Shown here piece after piece: positions 30,089 through 39,759 of a stretch of 64,000 nucleotides of DNA. The DNA comes from Oleiagrimonas sp. C23AA. Its GTDB lineage: Bacteria; Pseudomonadota; Gammaproteobacteria; Xanthomonadales; Rhodanobacteraceae. The position numbers and the translations under genes were made by a program. Numbering within the stretch: position 1 is the first letter of the stretch; each line of letters begins with the position of its first letter. Below the pieces are notes generated by a model. It was not told the DNA's origin. It did not search any database and saw only the letters and a list, made by a program, of their open reading frames with translations. The DNA lies in NCBI RefSeq assembly GCF_011759385.1, contig NZ_JAARLY010000003.1, forward strand, positions 248,001 through 312,000, in the 5' to 3' direction.

Positions 30089-32470
30089 CTAGGCCGCATT
30101 CTTCTTCTTGTGCTTGGCCAGCCGCAGCCAGGTGTCGACCACGGTGTCGGGATTGAGCGAGACCGACTCGATGCCTTGCTCCATCAGCCATTCGGCAAGG
30201 TCCGGATGGTCGGAAGGGCCCTGGCCGCAGATGCCCACGTATTTGCCCTTGGCGCGTGCTGTCTTGATGGCCATCGACAGCAGCTTCTTCACCGCCGGGT
30301 TGCGCTCGTCGAACAGGCTGGCGACCAGGCTGGAATCGCGGTCCAGGCCTAATGTGAGCTGGGTCAGATCGTTGGAGCCGATGGAGAAACCGTCGAAAAT
30401 CTCCAGGAATTCCTCGGCCAGAAGGGCGTTGGAGGGCAGTTCGCACATCATGATGATCTTGAGCTGGTCCACGCCTTGTTTGAGGCCGTTTTGCTCCAGC
30501 GCCTGGACCACCTTGCGGCCTTCCTCCAGCGTGCGCACGAATGGGATCATCACCCACACGTTGGCCAGGCCCATGACCTCGCGCACCTTCTTCACCGCCT
30601 TGCATTCCAGCGCGAAGGCTTCGGCGAAATCGGGCGACACGTAGCGGCTGGCGCCACGGAAGCCGATCATCGGGTTTTCCTCGTCCGGCTCGTATTTTTC
30701 GCCGCCGATGAGGTTGGCGTACTCGTTGGACTTGAAGTCGGACAAGCGCACGATGGTTGGTTTGGGATAGACCGACGCGGCAATCGTGGCGATGCCCTCG
30801 GCCAGGCGGTCGACGTAAAACTCGACCGGGCCTGCGTAGCCGGCGGCGCGCTCGTCGATCCTTGCCTTTACCTCATCGCTCTGGCCGTCGTAGTCGAGCA
30901 GGGCCTTGGGATGCACGCCGATGTGGCTGGCGATGATCATTTCCAGTCGCGCCAGGCCAATTCCGCCGTTGGGCAGCTGGCCAAAGTCGAAGGCGCGCTC
31001 GGGGTTGGCCACGTTCATCATGATCTTGAGCGGCGCTTCGGGCATGTCGCCAAGGTCGGCGGTGGTGCGCTCGAAATCGAGCCGGCCCTCGTAAATGAGG
31101 CCGGTGTCGCCCTCGGCGCAGGATACGGTGACCTCGGTGCCGTCGGGAATCAGGCTCAGTGCGTTGCCGGTGCCGACCACGGCCGGAACGCCCAGTTCGC
31201 GGGCGATGATGGCCGCATGGCAGGTGCGTCCGCCGCGGTTGGTGACGATGGCCGAGGCGCGCTTCATGATCGGCTCCCAGTCGGGGTCGGTCATGTCGGC
31301 CACCAGTACATCGCCAGCCTGGAAGGTGTTCATCTGCGCCAGTGACTTGACCAGACGCGCCTTGCCGGCGCCAATCTTCTGGCCGATGGCGCGGCCCTCG
31401 GCCAGCACCTTGCCCTTCTCGTTGAGCTGGAAGCGCTCCAATTGCGTGGCGTGACTTCGCGACTTCACCGTTTCCGGGCGCGCCTGCACGATGTACAGCT
31501 TGCCGCTCTCGCCGTCCTTGGCCCACTCGATATCCATCGGGCGGCCGTAGTGCTTCTCGATGGTCAGGGCCTGGTGCGACAGCTCCTGCACGTCTTCGTC
31601 GCTGATGCAGAAGCGCTGGCGCAGCGCGCCGGGCGTGTCCTCGATACGCACGCGCTCGCCAGGCTGATCGGAATAGACCATGCGCTGCTGCTTGGCGCCG
31701 AGCTGGCGGCGCAGCACGGCCGGTTTCTGCTCGCGAAGGGTGGGTTTGAAGACGTAGAACTCGTCCGGATTGACCGCGCCCTGGACCACCATTTCGCCCA
31801 GGCCGTAGCTGCCGGTGACAAACACCACATCGCGGAAGCCCGATTCGGTGTCCAGCGTGAACAGCACGCCGGAGGCGCCCACGTCCGAGCGCACCATCAG
31901 CTGCACGCCAGCGGAGAGGAACACGTCTTCATGCTTGAAGCCGTGGTGCACGCGGTAGGCGATGGCGCGGTCGTTGTAGAGGCTGGCGAACACCTCCTTG
32001 ACCTTGTGCAGCACCTCGTCGATGCCAACGACGTTGAGGAAGGTTTCCTGCTGGCCGGCAAAGCTGGCGTCGGGCAGGTCTTCGGCGGTGGCCGATGAGC
32101 GCACGGCCACTGCGACGTCGCGCTTGCCCGCCTGCTCGCACAGCGTGGCGTAGGCCTCGCGGATGGCTTGCTCAAGATCGTCGGGCAGGGCAGTTTCGGT
32201 GATCCAGTGGCGGATCTCCCGACCGCTCGCCACCAGGGCGTCGACATCGTCCACATCCAGGCTTTCCAGTCGCTCGCGAATGCGTGTGGCCAAGCCGCTG
32301 GCGTCCAGGTACGTCTTGAACGCGTCCGCGGTGGTGGCAAAGCCCCCCGGCACGGAGACGCCCAGCTGCGCCAGGTGGCCGATCATTTCGCCCAGCGAGG
32401 CATTCTTGCCACCGACCTTGTCCAGGTCGTGCATGCCCAGTTTGTCCAGCCAAAGCACCAGGTCGCTCAA
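30089..32470 (-). CDS. ppsA: phosphoenolpyruvate synthase
   Basis: 793-residue pyruvate, water dikinase, making PEP from pyruvate and ATP for gluconeogenesis. Domains: N-terminal ATP-grasp part (about 1-340, [10 protein letters not shown] near the start, [20 protein letters not shown]), swivelling phosphohistidine domain with [15 protein letters not shown] (catalytic His about 418) and C-terminal PEP-binding barrel with [18 protein letters not shown]. Full length. Divergent from ppsR, whose product controls this enzyme by reversible phosphorylation. Confidence 0.97.
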   Translation of the reverse strand: MSDLVLWLDKLGMHDLDKVGGKNASLGEMIGHLAQLGVSVPGGFATTADAFKTYLDASGLATRIRERLESLDVDDVDALVASGREIRHWITETALPDDLEQAIREAYATLCEQAGKRDVAVAVRSSATAEDLPDASFAGQQETFLNVVGIDEVLHKVKEVFASLYNDRAIAYRVHHGFKHEDVFLSAGVQLMVRSDVGASGVLFTLDTESGFRDVVFVTGSYGLGEMVVQGAVNPDEFYVFKPTLREQKPAVLRRQLGAKQQRMVYSDQPGERVRIEDTPGALRQRFCISDEDVQELSHQALTIEKHYGRPMDIEWAKDGESGKLYIVQARPETVKSRSHATQLERFQLNEKGKVLAEGRAIGQKIGAGKARLVKSLAQMNTFQAGDVLVADMTDPDWEPIMKRASAIVTNRGGRTCHAAIIARELGVPAVVGTGNALSLIPDGTEVTVSCAEGDTGLIYEGRLDFERTTADLGDMPEAPLKIMMNVANPERAFDFGQLPNGGIGLARLEMIIASHIGVHPKALLDYDGQSDEVKARIDERAAGYAGPVEFYVDRLAEGIATIAASVYPKPTIVRLSDFKSNEYANLIGGEKYEPDEENPMIGFRGASRYVSPDFAEAFALECKAVKKVREVMGLANVWVMIPFVRTLEEGRKVVQALEQNGLKQGVDQLKIIMMCELPSNALLAEEFLEIFDGFSIGSNDLTQLTLGLDRDSSLVASLFDERNPAVKKLLSMAIKTARAKGKYVGICGQGPSDHPDLAEWLMEQGIESVSLNPDTVVDTWLRLAKHKKKNAA

Positions 32471-32606
32471 AGTGGTCTCCTCAAGTTTTCCTGTCAGAAT
32501 GACGGGTTAAAGAACTGGTATTGTCGATGCAGGAAAAAAAACGCACAAGATGCCGCGTGCCGATTGGTTAAGTTGAGGCCGCTCGTGGCAGGCTTGGGCG
32601 AACGTC

Positions 32607-32632
32607 GGGGCGCGTTTGAAACGCCCCTTTTT
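32607..32632 (+). terminator. terminator-like hairpin in the ppsR leader
   Basis: GGGGCG/CGCCCC stem followed by five T, on the plus strand and only 28 nt before the ppsR ATG. It may attenuate ppsR or end a short upstream transcript. Confidence 0.6.
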
Positions 32633-32660
32633 CATAAGCTTGCACGCACAAGGGCTGGGC

Positions 32661-33476
32661 ATGCGCCGAACTGTTTTTTATCTGTCCGATTCGACCGGCA
32701 TCACTGCCGAAACCATAGGCCACAGCGTGCTGACGCAGTTCGATGGCGTCGACTTCGAGACCCATCGCCTGCCATTCATCGACGATGAGGAAAAGGCCCG
32801 GGCCGCGGCGTTGCGCATCAAGACCGTGTATGCGCAGACCGGTCGTCGGCCGATCGTGGTCAATACCATGACCTCCGAGGCCCTGTGTCAGATCGTGGCC
32901 GAGAGCGGGGCGCTGGTGATGGACGTGTTTGCCCCTTTCATGGGGCCGCTGGAGCGCGAACTGGGTGTGAAGCGGTCGGGCGCGGTGAACCGCTCACACG
33001 GCATGGTCGACTTTGCCAAGTACGAGGGGCGCATCAACGCCACCAACTACACGTTGGCCCACGATGACGGCGTCAGCTTGAACTATGCCGATGCAGATGT
33101 AATCCTGCTGGGCGTGTCGCGCTCGGGGAAAACCCCAACCTGCCTCTACATGGCATTGCAGTACGGTCTGCGCGCGGCCAATTATCCGTTGACGGAAGAG
33201 GACTTGAATAAGTTCGAGTTGCCGTCACATCTTGTCCCGTACCGGGAGCGACTGTTCGGCCTGACCATCGATGCCGAACGCCTGGCGCAGATTCGTTCCG
33301 AGCGTCGTCCCCATAGTCGTTACGCCCAGCTGGAACAGGCGCGCTGGGAGTTGGACAGGGCCGATCGCCTGTTCCGGCACGAATCGATTCCGGTACTCAA
33401 CACGACCCATACCTCCATCGAGGAGATTGCCAGCAAGATCTTGAGTTGGCGCTCCGTCGATCGTCACATGTACTGA
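32661..33476 (+). CDS. ppsR: PEP synthase regulatory protein (bifunctional kinase/phosphorylase)
   Basis: 271-residue DUF299-family protein that inactivates PEP synthase by ADP-dependent phosphorylation of a Thr next to the catalytic His and reverses this with phosphate. The start [20 protein letters not shown] and the P-loop [10 protein letters not shown] (about residue 150) are characteristic. In PpsA the target Thr would be in [10 protein letters not shown] 32661 was chosen to match the family start, with a weak AAGG upstream. Gene pair ppsR-ppsA is divergent, as in other gammaproteobacteria. Confidence 0.96.
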   Translation: MRRTVFYLSDSTGITAETIGHSVLTQFDGVDFETHRLPFIDDEEKARAAALRIKTVYAQTGRRPIVVNTMTSEALCQIVAESGALVMDVFAPFMGPLERELGVKRSGAVNRSHGMVDFAKYEGRINATNYTLAHDDGVSLNYADADVILLGVSRSGKTPTCLYMALQYGLRAANYPLTEEDLNKFELPSHLVPYRERLFGLTIDAERLAQIRSERRPHSRYAQLEQARWELDRADRLFRHESIPVLNTTHTSIEEIASKILSWRSVDRHMY

Positions 33477-33551
33477 GAGATTTACGCCTCGCCTTCTGGT
33501 GTGCGGCCCGATAAAGGTCGTGCGCGAGAGGGCAGTGCTAGCATCAAGCCC

Positions 33552-34034
33552 ATGAGTCAGATTCTGGATAAACCCAGCTCGGTCCTGCCAGGGCGCTTCG
33601 GCTTCCTGATGGGGTTGTATGCCGAGAACTATCACCGCCTGGCGCGGCTGTTTGCGCCGCAGCAGCTGAGTGAAGGCTTCTACGTCTCGGACGTCGATGA
33701 TGGTCTGGATGTGCACATGCAGATCCAGCAGCGTCATCCCTATACGCTGGAGTTGGGGTTGAGTTACGGCATCGTGGATGCCGAGACCGGCTTGCCGACA
33801 CCGTCGGCACAGCTGCGCATGTATACCGATGCGCATGTGGCCGAAGCCATGCACTGCCATCCTGGGCGGCATCTGTGGCAGGTATTGGGGCCGTTTCCTG
33901 CCGCTCATTCCGTGGTGCAGCACAGGCTGCGGATGAACGGGTTTCTTACGCGGTGGCTGGAGTACCTGGCCGAGCAAGGCCACTCCACCGGTACCCTGGA
34001 AAGGATGGAGGCACCGCTGGCTCGCACTGGCTGA
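33552..34034 (+). CDS. DUF1249 domain protein (YqiB-like)
   Basis: 160-residue soluble protein of the DUF1249 (YqiB) family, recognised by FGFLMGLYAENYHRLARLF, VDDGLDVHMQIQQRHPYTLELGLSY and RMYTDAHVAEA. No function is established. It follows ppsR by 75 bp in the same direction. ATG 33552 begins the family-like region; the longer frame from 33501 has no homologous look. Confidence 0.85.
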   Translation: MSQILDKPSSVLPGRFGFLMGLYAENYHRLARLFAPQQLSEGFYVSDVDDGLDVHMQIQQRHPYTLELGLSYGIVDAETGLPTPSAQLRMYTDAHVAEAMHCHPGRHLWQVLGPFPAAHSVVQHRLRMNGFLTRWLEYLAEQGHSTGTLERMEAPLARTG

Positions 34035-34170
34035 CTTCGGAACACTTTCCATTTTAAAACCAAGCACGTATGCTTCGCCTTCCTTGTCCAGATCGGTCCG
34101 ATCATGATCCTGGACTTACACCGCCGCCGCCCCGAAAAGGCATCGGCCCGCCGATGTCGGGGGAAAGCCC

Positions 34171-34443
34171 ATGTCTGACGAACGATATGCATTGTTCGTA
34201 CCCTTCAACCCCGATCCGGATGGCTCCTGGCTGCTGCGGCGCCGAGTGACGCCGGTGGGGCAGTTCGATTCGCAAACGCGCGCCATCCAGGCTGCGCACG
34301 ACCAAGTAGCGACGCTGGCGCCCGAGCAGGCCAACAGTGCCGTGGTGATGGTGCAAAGTGAGGATGGCAGCTGGGCGCCACATGATGGCGACGGGTCTGG
34401 CATCATGGAATTGTCAGCTTCGGCCTTTCCCAGCGCCATCTGA
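34171..34443 (+). CDS. small uncharacterised protein
   Basis: 90-residue acidic soluble protein without signal peptide or membrane helix. A GGGGGAAAG ribosome site precedes the ATG and a clear intrinsic terminator follows at 34465, supporting a real gene. The pattern YALFVPFNPDPDGSWLLRRR then FDSQTRAIQAAHDQ could be a compact alpha-beta fold. I do not recognise the family. It sits alone between the DUF1249 gene and the minus-strand tRNA sets. Confidence 0.7.
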   Translation: MSDERYALFVPFNPDPDGSWLLRRRVTPVGQFDSQTRAIQAAHDQVATLAPEQANSAVVMVQSEDGSWAPHDGDGSGIMELSASAFPSAI

Positions 34444-34464
34444 AACGGCAACAGAACTTGCATG

Positions 34465-34491
34465 AAAAAGGCGCCCTGATGGCGCCTTTTT
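34465..34491 (+). terminator. terminator of the small orphan gene
   Basis: Perfect palindromic arms AAAAAGGCGCC/GGCGCCTTTTT with a 5-nt loop; symmetrical, so active in both directions. Confidence 0.88.
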
Positions 34492-34562
34492 CATGGACGA
34501 AGTCACCAACAAGGTGGGAATAGCAGGGGTGTGCCGCACGTGTGGCGAGTGGGCGGGCGGAT

Positions 34563-34590
34563 AAAAAAAAAGCCCGCGCTAGGCGGGCTT
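34563..34590 (-). terminator. terminator of the proximal Ala-Glu-Asp tRNA set
   Basis: AAGCCCGC/GCGGGCTT stem with nine T on the minus strand, 10 bp past the tRNA-Asp CCA end. Confidence 0.92.
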
Positions 34591-34600
34591 TCAGGATAAA

Positions 34601-34677
34601 TGGCGGAGCGGACGGGACTCGAACCCGCGACCTCCGGCGTGACAGGCCAGCATTCTAACCAGCTGAACTACCGCTCC
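34601..34677 (-). tRNA. tRNA-Asp(GTC), set 1
   Basis: 77-nt cloverleaf, acceptor GGAGCGG/CCGCTCC, anticodon GTC in loop CTGTCAC, encoded CCA. Identical to set 2. Confidence 0.96.
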
Positions 34678-34728
34678 GCATTTGTGCCTTCCGAGATCGC
34701 CAAAAGTCATTGTGCGATATCGTGAATA

Positions 34729-34804
34729 TGGCGTCCCCAAGGGGACTCGAACCCCTGTTACCGCCGTGAAAGGGCGGTGTCCTAGGCCACTAGACGATGG
34801 GGAC
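34729..34804 (-). tRNA. tRNA-Glu(TTC), set 1
   Basis: 76 nt, acceptor GTCCCCA/TGGGGAC, anticodon TTC in loop CTTTCAC, encoded CCA. Differs from the set 2 copy in the D loop, anticodon stem and T stem. Confidence 0.96.
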
Positions 34805-34809
34805 GAAAG

Positions 34810-34885
34810 TGGTGGAGCCAGGCGGGATCGAACCGCCGACCTCCTGCATGCCATGCAGGCGCTCTCCCAGCTGAGCTATGGCCCC
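34810..34885 (-). tRNA. tRNA-Ala(GGC), set 1
   Basis: 76 nt, acceptor GGGGCCA, anticodon GGC in loop ATGGCAT, encoded CCA. Only 5 nt separate it from tRNA-Glu. Identical to set 2. Confidence 0.96.
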
Positions 34886-34902
34886 GAAACCTGAGACGGG
34901 CA

Positions 34903-34931
34903 AGGTTAGCGATTCGTGGACATTTCGTCAA
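34903..34931 (-). promoter_or_regulatory. promoter of tRNA set 1
   Basis: On the minus strand -35 TTGACG (34931-34926), 17-bp spacer, -10 TAACCT (34908-34903), 17 bp before tRNA-Ala. Same architecture as the set 2 promoter. Confidence 0.8.
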
Positions 34932-35054
34932 CGATTTGTTTTGCCCTGTCCGTTTTTCTCACCGTTTTTTGTCGATGCTGCCAAGAGGCATCGGCGCATC
35001 CACGATAACGGCCTTTCATCTGTAGATATCTGCGAGCAGGCATCTGCAATAAAA

Positions 35055-35131
35055 TGGCGGAGCGGACGGGACTCGAACCCGCGACCTCCGGCGTGACAGG
35101 CCAGCATTCTAACCAGCTGAACTACCGCTCC
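35055..35131 (-). tRNA. tRNA-Asp(GTC), set 2
   Basis: 77 nt, identical to the tRNA-Asp at 34601-34677 including CCA. No terminator is evident between it and set 1, so read-through is possible. Confidence 0.96.
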
Positions 35132-35162
35132 GCATTGTTCCAGTCAGCCAACCACTTTCTTA

Positions 35163-35238
35163 TGGCGTCCCCACGGGGATTCGAACCCCGGTCGCCACCG
35201 TGAAAGGGTGGTGTCCTAGGCCTCTAGACGATGGGGAC
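35163..35238 (-). tRNA. tRNA-Glu(TTC), set 2
   Basis: 76 nt, anticodon TTC, encoded CCA. Its anticodon-stem and T-stem changes relative to set 1 are paired (compensatory), so both copies look functional. Confidence 0.96.
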
Positions 35239-35243
35239 GAAGA

Positions 35244-35319
35244 TGGTGGAGCCAGGCGGGATCGAACCGCCGACCTCCTGCATGCCATGCAGGCGCTCTC
35301 CCAGCTGAGCTATGGCCCC
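35244..35319 (-). tRNA. tRNA-Ala(GGC), set 2
   Basis: 76 nt, anticodon GGC, encoded CCA, identical to set 1. First transcribed gene of the distal triplet. Confidence 0.96.
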
Positions 35320-35336
35320 TTGACTGGAGGCGCGAA

Positions 35337-35365
35337 AGATTAGTGCCGATGCCGGAGGGCGTCAA
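35337..35365 (-). promoter_or_regulatory. promoter of tRNA set 2
   Basis: On the minus strand -35 TTGACG (35365-35360), 17-bp spacer, -10 TAATCT (35342-35337), 17 bp before tRNA-Ala. Confidence 0.85.
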
Positions 35366-35532
35366 CCTTTTTTTCAACATGGCGAGCATGTGGCGTTGGA
35401 AAATGCGCGTGGCAGCGCCCCTCTGTTTGTCGACGAAACATGAACCATCGCCGCTGCGCGGGCGAGGGCAGTGGCGGGTTTCGTTTAAGCTGATCGCTCA
35501 CCGCTTGCATCCTTCGCGCCTTGGGAGCGCCC

Positions 35533-37332
35533 ATGCACGACATCGGCTTCATCCGCGACTTGGCCATCGTCATGCTGGTGGCCGGTGCCACCACACTCAT
35601 CTTTCACAAGCTGCGCCAGCCGGTGCTGCTGGGCTACATCCTGGCCGGCGTGCTGATCGGCCCGCATACGCCAGGGCCCTTGATCAAGGATCCGCGCACC
35701 ATCAGTGATATTTCCAATCTGGGCGTGGTGCTGCTGATGTTCACGCTGGGCCTGGAGTTCAGTGTGCGCAAGCTGCGTCAGGTCGGACTGGGGGTGTTGC
35801 TGGCCACGGTGGTGGAGGTCAGTTTCATGCTCTGGGCCGGTTTTGGCGTGGGTCGGGCGCTGGGCTGGAACGGTACCGATTCGATCTTTCTGGGGGCCAT
35901 GGTGGCGCTTTCGTCCACCATGGTGGCCACGCGCACGCTGGCCGAAGGTGGTTTGCGCAGCCAGCCATTTGCGCGTCTGGTGGTTGGCATGCTTGTGGCC
36001 GAAGACATGCTGGCGGTGGTTTTGATCACGGTGCTGACAGCGGTGGCGCTGGGCGGCACGGTGCAGGCGGATACGGCGCTTACCGCGGTCGGGCATCTGG
36101 GTCTGTTCGTGGTGGTCGGCATGGTGCTGGGGCTGCTGCTGCTGCCGCGGCTGGTCGATCATGTGGCCGGTTACGGACGCGACGAAATTTTGCTGGTGGC
36201 GGTACTGGGCATTTGCTTTGGTGCCAGCCTGTTGGCCGCCGGTCTTGGATTTTCGGTGGCGTTGGGCGCGTTCCTGGCCGGCATGGTGGTGGCCGAATCG
36301 CGCTGTGCCAGCCGCGTGGTGCACTTGGTGGAGCCTCTGCGTGACATGTTTGCCGCGCTGTTCTTTGTCGCTATCGGCCTGAAGATCGATCCGGCCGTGA
36401 TCATCGAGTACGCCTTGCCGGCGCTGGCAGTGGCGGCCGTGGTGATTGTCGGCAAGACGGTGATCTGTTCGCTGGGCATGTTCACCACCGGGCACGATGC
36501 GCGTACCTCGCTGCGGACGGGGTTGAGCATGGCGCAGATTGGCGAGTTTTCGTTCGTGATCGCCACGCTGGGTCTCTCGCTGGGTGCCATCAGCCAGTTC
36601 CTGTACCCGATCGCGGTGACCGTGTCGGTGATCTGCATGGCGGTCTCGCCCTATCTGGTGCGCTCTTCCGGCAAGGTGGTGGGGCTGGTGCGCTGGCTGA
36701 CGCCGCGTCCGGTGCGCACGCTCGGCTCGGCCTACATCGGCTGGCTGGAGAACCTGCGGCCGGTGAACGAGAACGCTGCGCTGGCAGCGATGTTCCGGCG
36801 CTTTCTCTGGCATATCGGCGTCAACATCATTCTGGTGGCGGCGCTGTTTGTGCTGGGGGCCTACATCAACGCCCACAACTGGGCCTGGTTCTCCAAGCTG
36901 GGCATCTATCGCGAAGCGCGTCATTCGGTAATCTGGGCCTGTGCCTTGTTCCTCTCGCTGCCGATGCTGATTGCCGTATATCGCAAGGCCGAGGCGCTGG
37001 GCATGCTCTTGGCCGAACTGGGCATCCGCGAGCGCTTCACGGGCGAGTACACGCAGTCGATACGGCGGGTGCTGGCGCGTCTCATTCCCCTGCTTACCCT
37101 GGTGGTGCTGGCGGTACTGGTCGGAGCCCTGGGTTCGACCATCCTGCCTCCGCGCGGTGTGGTAATCATGCTGGTGGCCGTGCTGGTGCTGGTGGCGGTG
37201 GTGCTCTGGCGCGGATTGGTCAAGGTGCATGCGCGCCTGCAGGCGGCGCTCAAGCAGACACTTTCTGACGAAAGCGGCGTCCAGGCGCAGGCTGAGACCG
37301 GCGACCGCACAAAGGACAAACAATCGCGCTAG
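35533..37332 (+). CDS. CPA2-family cation:proton antiporter
   Basis: 599-residue membrane protein. Residues about 10-390 form a Na+/H+ exchanger domain like KefB/KefC (GYILAGVLIGPHTPG, ALSSTMVATRTL, SVALGAFLAGMVVAES). KefB and KefC carry a cytosolic RCK (TrkA-N) domain next; here that is missing and instead about four more hydrophobic segments follow (about 430-570). K+ or Na+ efflux coupled to protons is the expected role, with ligand control by an unknown means. ATG 35533 (MHDIGF) is used; an upstream TTG at 35521 is in frame. Confidence 0.9.
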   Translation: MHDIGFIRDLAIVMLVAGATTLIFHKLRQPVLLGYILAGVLIGPHTPGPLIKDPRTISDISNLGVVLLMFTLGLEFSVRKLRQVGLGVLLATVVEVSFMLWAGFGVGRALGWNGTDSIFLGAMVALSSTMVATRTLAEGGLRSQPFARLVVGMLVAEDMLAVVLITVLTAVALGGTVQADTALTAVGHLGLFVVVGMVLGLLLLPRLVDHVAGYGRDEILLVAVLGICFGASLLAAGLGFSVALGAFLAGMVVAESRCASRVVHLVEPLRDMFAALFFVAIGLKIDPAVIIEYALPALAVAAVVIVGKTVICSLGMFTTGHDARTSLRTGLSMAQIGEFSFVIATLGLSLGAISQFLYPIAVTVSVICMAVSPYLVRSSGKVVGLVRWLTPRPVRTLGSAYIGWLENLRPVNENAALAAMFRRFLWHIGVNIILVAALFVLGAYINAHNWAWFSKLGIYREARHSVIWACALFLSLPMLIAVYRKAEALGMLLAELGIRERFTGEYTQSIRRVLARLIPLLTLVVLAVLVGALGSTILPPRGVVIMLVAVLVLVAVVLWRGLVKVHARLQAALKQTLSDESGVQAQAETGDRTKDKQSR

Positions 37333-37402
37333 GCTGGATTCCTTGCCAGGAACCTTTGGCGCGCGTTGGGGTCCAGTGGCCTAGCGCCGTTGCCAAGGCG
37401 AG

Positions 37403-37431
37403 GGCAGGCACCGCACAATGCGGCGCCTGCC
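37403..37431 (+). terminator. hairpin after the antiporter gene
   Basis: GGCAGGC/GCCTGCC stem extended by CCGC/GCGG, with only TGTCGTTT after it. It may end the antiporter transcript or shape the FKBP leader. Confidence 0.4.
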
Positions 37432-37501
37432 TGTCGTTTGGAAGGTAGCCGCCGGTTTCTCTTTCAAGAGCCGGCAAGACCAACTCATGAGGGAGTAAGG
37501 A

Positions 37502-38269
37502 ATGAAGCGATTTGTGCGCCCCACGCTGATGGCAGCCGCGGCCGCCGCGGCGCTGGGCATGACCGCGGGCGCGAGCGCCGCGCAGAGCTCGAAGAGTGCC
37601 AGCACCCACGTCGACAAGGCCAAGGCCAGCTACGTGGTCGGCTGGGATCTGGCCAGCCAGCTGCCACCCATCGTGCGTGATGAAGTGGAGCCGGCGGAAG
37701 TGGCCAAGGCCGTGCAGGCGGCACTGTCGGGCAAGAAGCCGACGATGAGCGAAGCGCAGATGAAGAGCACGCGTGAAGCTTTCGTCACCCAGCTCAAGGC
37801 CAAGGCCGAGGCTGCGTTCAAGAAGGAAGCGGCCAAGAACAAGGCCGAGGGTCAGGCCTTCTTGGCCAAGAACAAGACCAAGCCGGGCGTCAAGACCACC
37901 GCTTCTGGCCTGCAGTACAAGGTCATCAAGCAGGGAACCGGCCCGCATCCGGGCCCGAACGATACCGTCGAGGTGAACTACGTCGGCAAGCTGCTGAACG
38001 GTGAAACCTTCGACGATTCGAAGAAGCACAAGGGCGGCGGCCCGGCGGATATTCCGCTGTCCAACGTCATCCCGGGCTTCCGCGAAGGCCTGCAGCTGAT
38101 GCAGGTAGGCGGGCACTACAAGTTGTACATTCCTTCGGATCTGGCCTATGGCGCGCAGCCGTCCAATCCGATGCCGCCCAACAGCACGCTGATCTTCGAC
38201 GTGGAGTTGCTCAAGACCACGCCGTCGAAGAACAACGACAGCGGCAGCAGCGACAGCTCGGGTCAGTAA
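37502..38269 (+). CDS. FKBP-type peptidyl-prolyl isomerase (Mip/FkpA type)
   Basis: 255-residue exported chaperone/isomerase. A Sec signal peptide (MKRFVRPTLMAAAAAAALGM..., cleavage near ASAA, about residue 27) is followed by a helical dimerisation region (about 40-125, rich in Lys/Glu/Ala) and an FKBP domain (about 130-240: DTVEVNYVGKL, IPLSNVIPGFREGLQLM, LAYG). A Ser/Asn-rich tail ends the protein. GAGGGAGTAAGGA precedes the ATG. It should assist folding of periplasmic or outer-membrane proteins. Ended by the terminator at 38288. Confidence 0.95.
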   Translation: MKRFVRPTLMAAAAAAALGMTAGASAAQSSKSASTHVDKAKASYVVGWDLASQLPPIVRDEVEPAEVAKAVQAALSGKKPTMSEAQMKSTREAFVTQLKAKAEAAFKKEAAKNKAEGQAFLAKNKTKPGVKTTASGLQYKVIKQGTGPHPGPNDTVEVNYVGKLLNGETFDDSKKHKGGGPADIPLSNVIPGFREGLQLMQVGGHYKLYIPSDLAYGAQPSNPMPPNSTLIFDVELLKTTPSKNNDSGSSDSSGQ

Positions 38270-38287
38270 TCCGGGCGGGACTGCCAG

Positions 38288-38320
38288 AAGGGGCGCGACG
38301 CGATGTCGTGCCCCTTTTTT
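38288..38320 (+). terminator. terminator of the FKBP gene
   Basis: AAGGGGC/GCCCCTT outer stem with an inner GCGACG/TGTCGT pairing and six T. Confidence 0.88.
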
Positions 38321-38397
38321 GTGCCTCGGCGGTGGTGGTTGGGACACGCCGACACTACAATTGACAGGTTAAAGAACCTGCGAAGGATGCGTATTCG

Positions 38398-39759
38398 ATG
38401 AAGGTAACGATCTTTGGCACCGGCTATGTCGGCCTGGTCACCGGTACCTGCCTGGCGGAAATGGGCAATCAGGTGGTCTGTGTAGACGTGGATGCGGACA
38501 AGGTCGCGCGTCTTGAACGCGGTGAGATCCCCATCTACGAGCCGGGTCTGGAACCGATGGTGCAGCGCAATCATGCCAATGGTCGCCTGCAGTTCACCAC
38601 CGATCCGACACCGGCCATCGAACACGCCGAGATTGTTTTCATCGCCGTTGGCACGCCGCCGGACGAGGACGGCAGTGCCGATCTTCGCTATGTGCTGGCG
38701 GTGGCCAAGACCATTGGTGAGCGTCTGTCGCGATATGCGGTGATCGTGGATAAGTCCACGGTACCGGTAGGCACGGCCGACCGCGTACGCGAGACGGTGA
38801 CCAAGGCGCTGGCCGAGCGCGGCGCCGATGTCGCTTTCGATGTGGTGTCCAATCCCGAATTTCTGAAAGAGGGTGATGCGGTCAACGACTGCATGCGCCC
38901 TGATCGCATCGTCGTTGGCGCCTCCAGTGAGCGCGCCATCGGTCTGATGCGCAAGCTCTATGCGCCGTTCAATCGCAATCACGATCGCCTGGTGGTCATG
39001 GACGAGCGCTCTGCGGAGCTGACCAAGTACGCGGCCAACGCCATGTTGGCGACCAAGATCAGTTTCATGAACGAGCTGGCCAACATCGCCGAGCGAGTGG
39101 GGGCCGACATCGAGCTGGTGCGCCATGGTATCGGCTCGGATCCGCGCATCGGCTATCACTTCATCTATCCTGGTGCCGGCTACGGCGGTTCGTGTTTTCC
39201 CAAGGATGTGCAGGCGCTGGAGCGCACGGCGCGCGCCCACGCTTACGACGCGCAGCTGCTGAGTGCGGTCGAGCGCGTCAACTACGCGCAGAAGAACAAG
39301 CTGTTCGAGCTGATGCAGCGCCATTATGGCGGTCGACTTGCCGGCAAGACGATCGCTCTGTGGGGCCTGGCTTTCAAGCCCAATACCGACGACATGCGCG
39401 AAGCGCCCAGCCGCACGCTGGTCGAAGCGCTGTGGGCCGCTGGTGCCAAAGTGCGCGCGTACGACCCGGAAGCCCAGGACGAGACCCGTCGCATCTATGG
39501 TGAACGTGACGACCTGATGCTCTGCGCCAAGCCTTACGAGGTGATCGACGGTGCCGATGCGCTGGTCGTCATCACCGAGTGGAAGGCTTTCCGCAGCCCC
39601 GAGTTCGCACGGCTGGCCGACGCGCTGGCCGACAAGGTGATCTTCGATGGGCGCAACCTGTACGAGCCGACCACCGTCGAAGAGGCCGGGCTGGCCTACT
39701 ATGGCATCGGCCGCGGTCGTAGCCTGTCGTTGCCGGAACGGGTGGGCAGCGATGCCTGA
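38398..39759 (+). CDS. ugd: UDP-glucose 6-dehydrogenase
   Basis: 453-residue enzyme making UDP-glucuronate for exopolysaccharide or lipid A sugar synthesis. Rossmann start [12 protein letters not shown] (residues 4-15), catalytic cysteine in [10 protein letters not shown] (about 265) and C-terminal NAD/UDP-binding domain (about 310-440, [19 protein letters not shown]). Full length. GAAGGA ribosome site upstream. The slyX start overlaps its last codons by 8 nt. Confidence 0.96.
   Translation: MKVTIFGTGYVGLVTGTCLAEMGNQVVCVDVDADKVARLERGEIPIYEPGLEPMVQRNHANGRLQFTTDPTPAIEHAEIVFIAVGTPPDEDGSADLRYVLAVAKTIGERLSRYAVIVDKSTVPVGTADRVRETVTKALAERGADVAFDVVSNPEFLKEGDAVNDCMRPDRIVVGASSERAIGLMRKLYAPFNRNHDRLVVMDERSAELTKYAANAMLATKISFMNELANIAERVGADIELVRHGIGSDPRIGYHFIYPGAGYGGSCFPKDVQALERTARAHAYDAQLLSAVERVNYAQKNKLFELMQRHYGGRLAGKTIALWGLAFKPNTDDMREAPSRTLVEALWAAGAKVRAYDPEAQDETRRIYGERDDLMLCAKPYEVIDGADALVVITEWKAFRSPEFARLADALADKVIFDGRNLYEPTTVEEAGLAYYGIGRGRSLSLPERVGSDA

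Noticed and set aside
34601-35319. CRISPR-like or transposon-type repeat
   Set aside because: The repeats are two tRNA sets with cloverleaf folds; there are no short regular spacers or terminal inverted repeats.
35485-37323. 612-codon minus-strand frame opposite the antiporter gene
   Set aside because: Antisense shadow, rich in His/Gln/Arg, without a recognisable domain.
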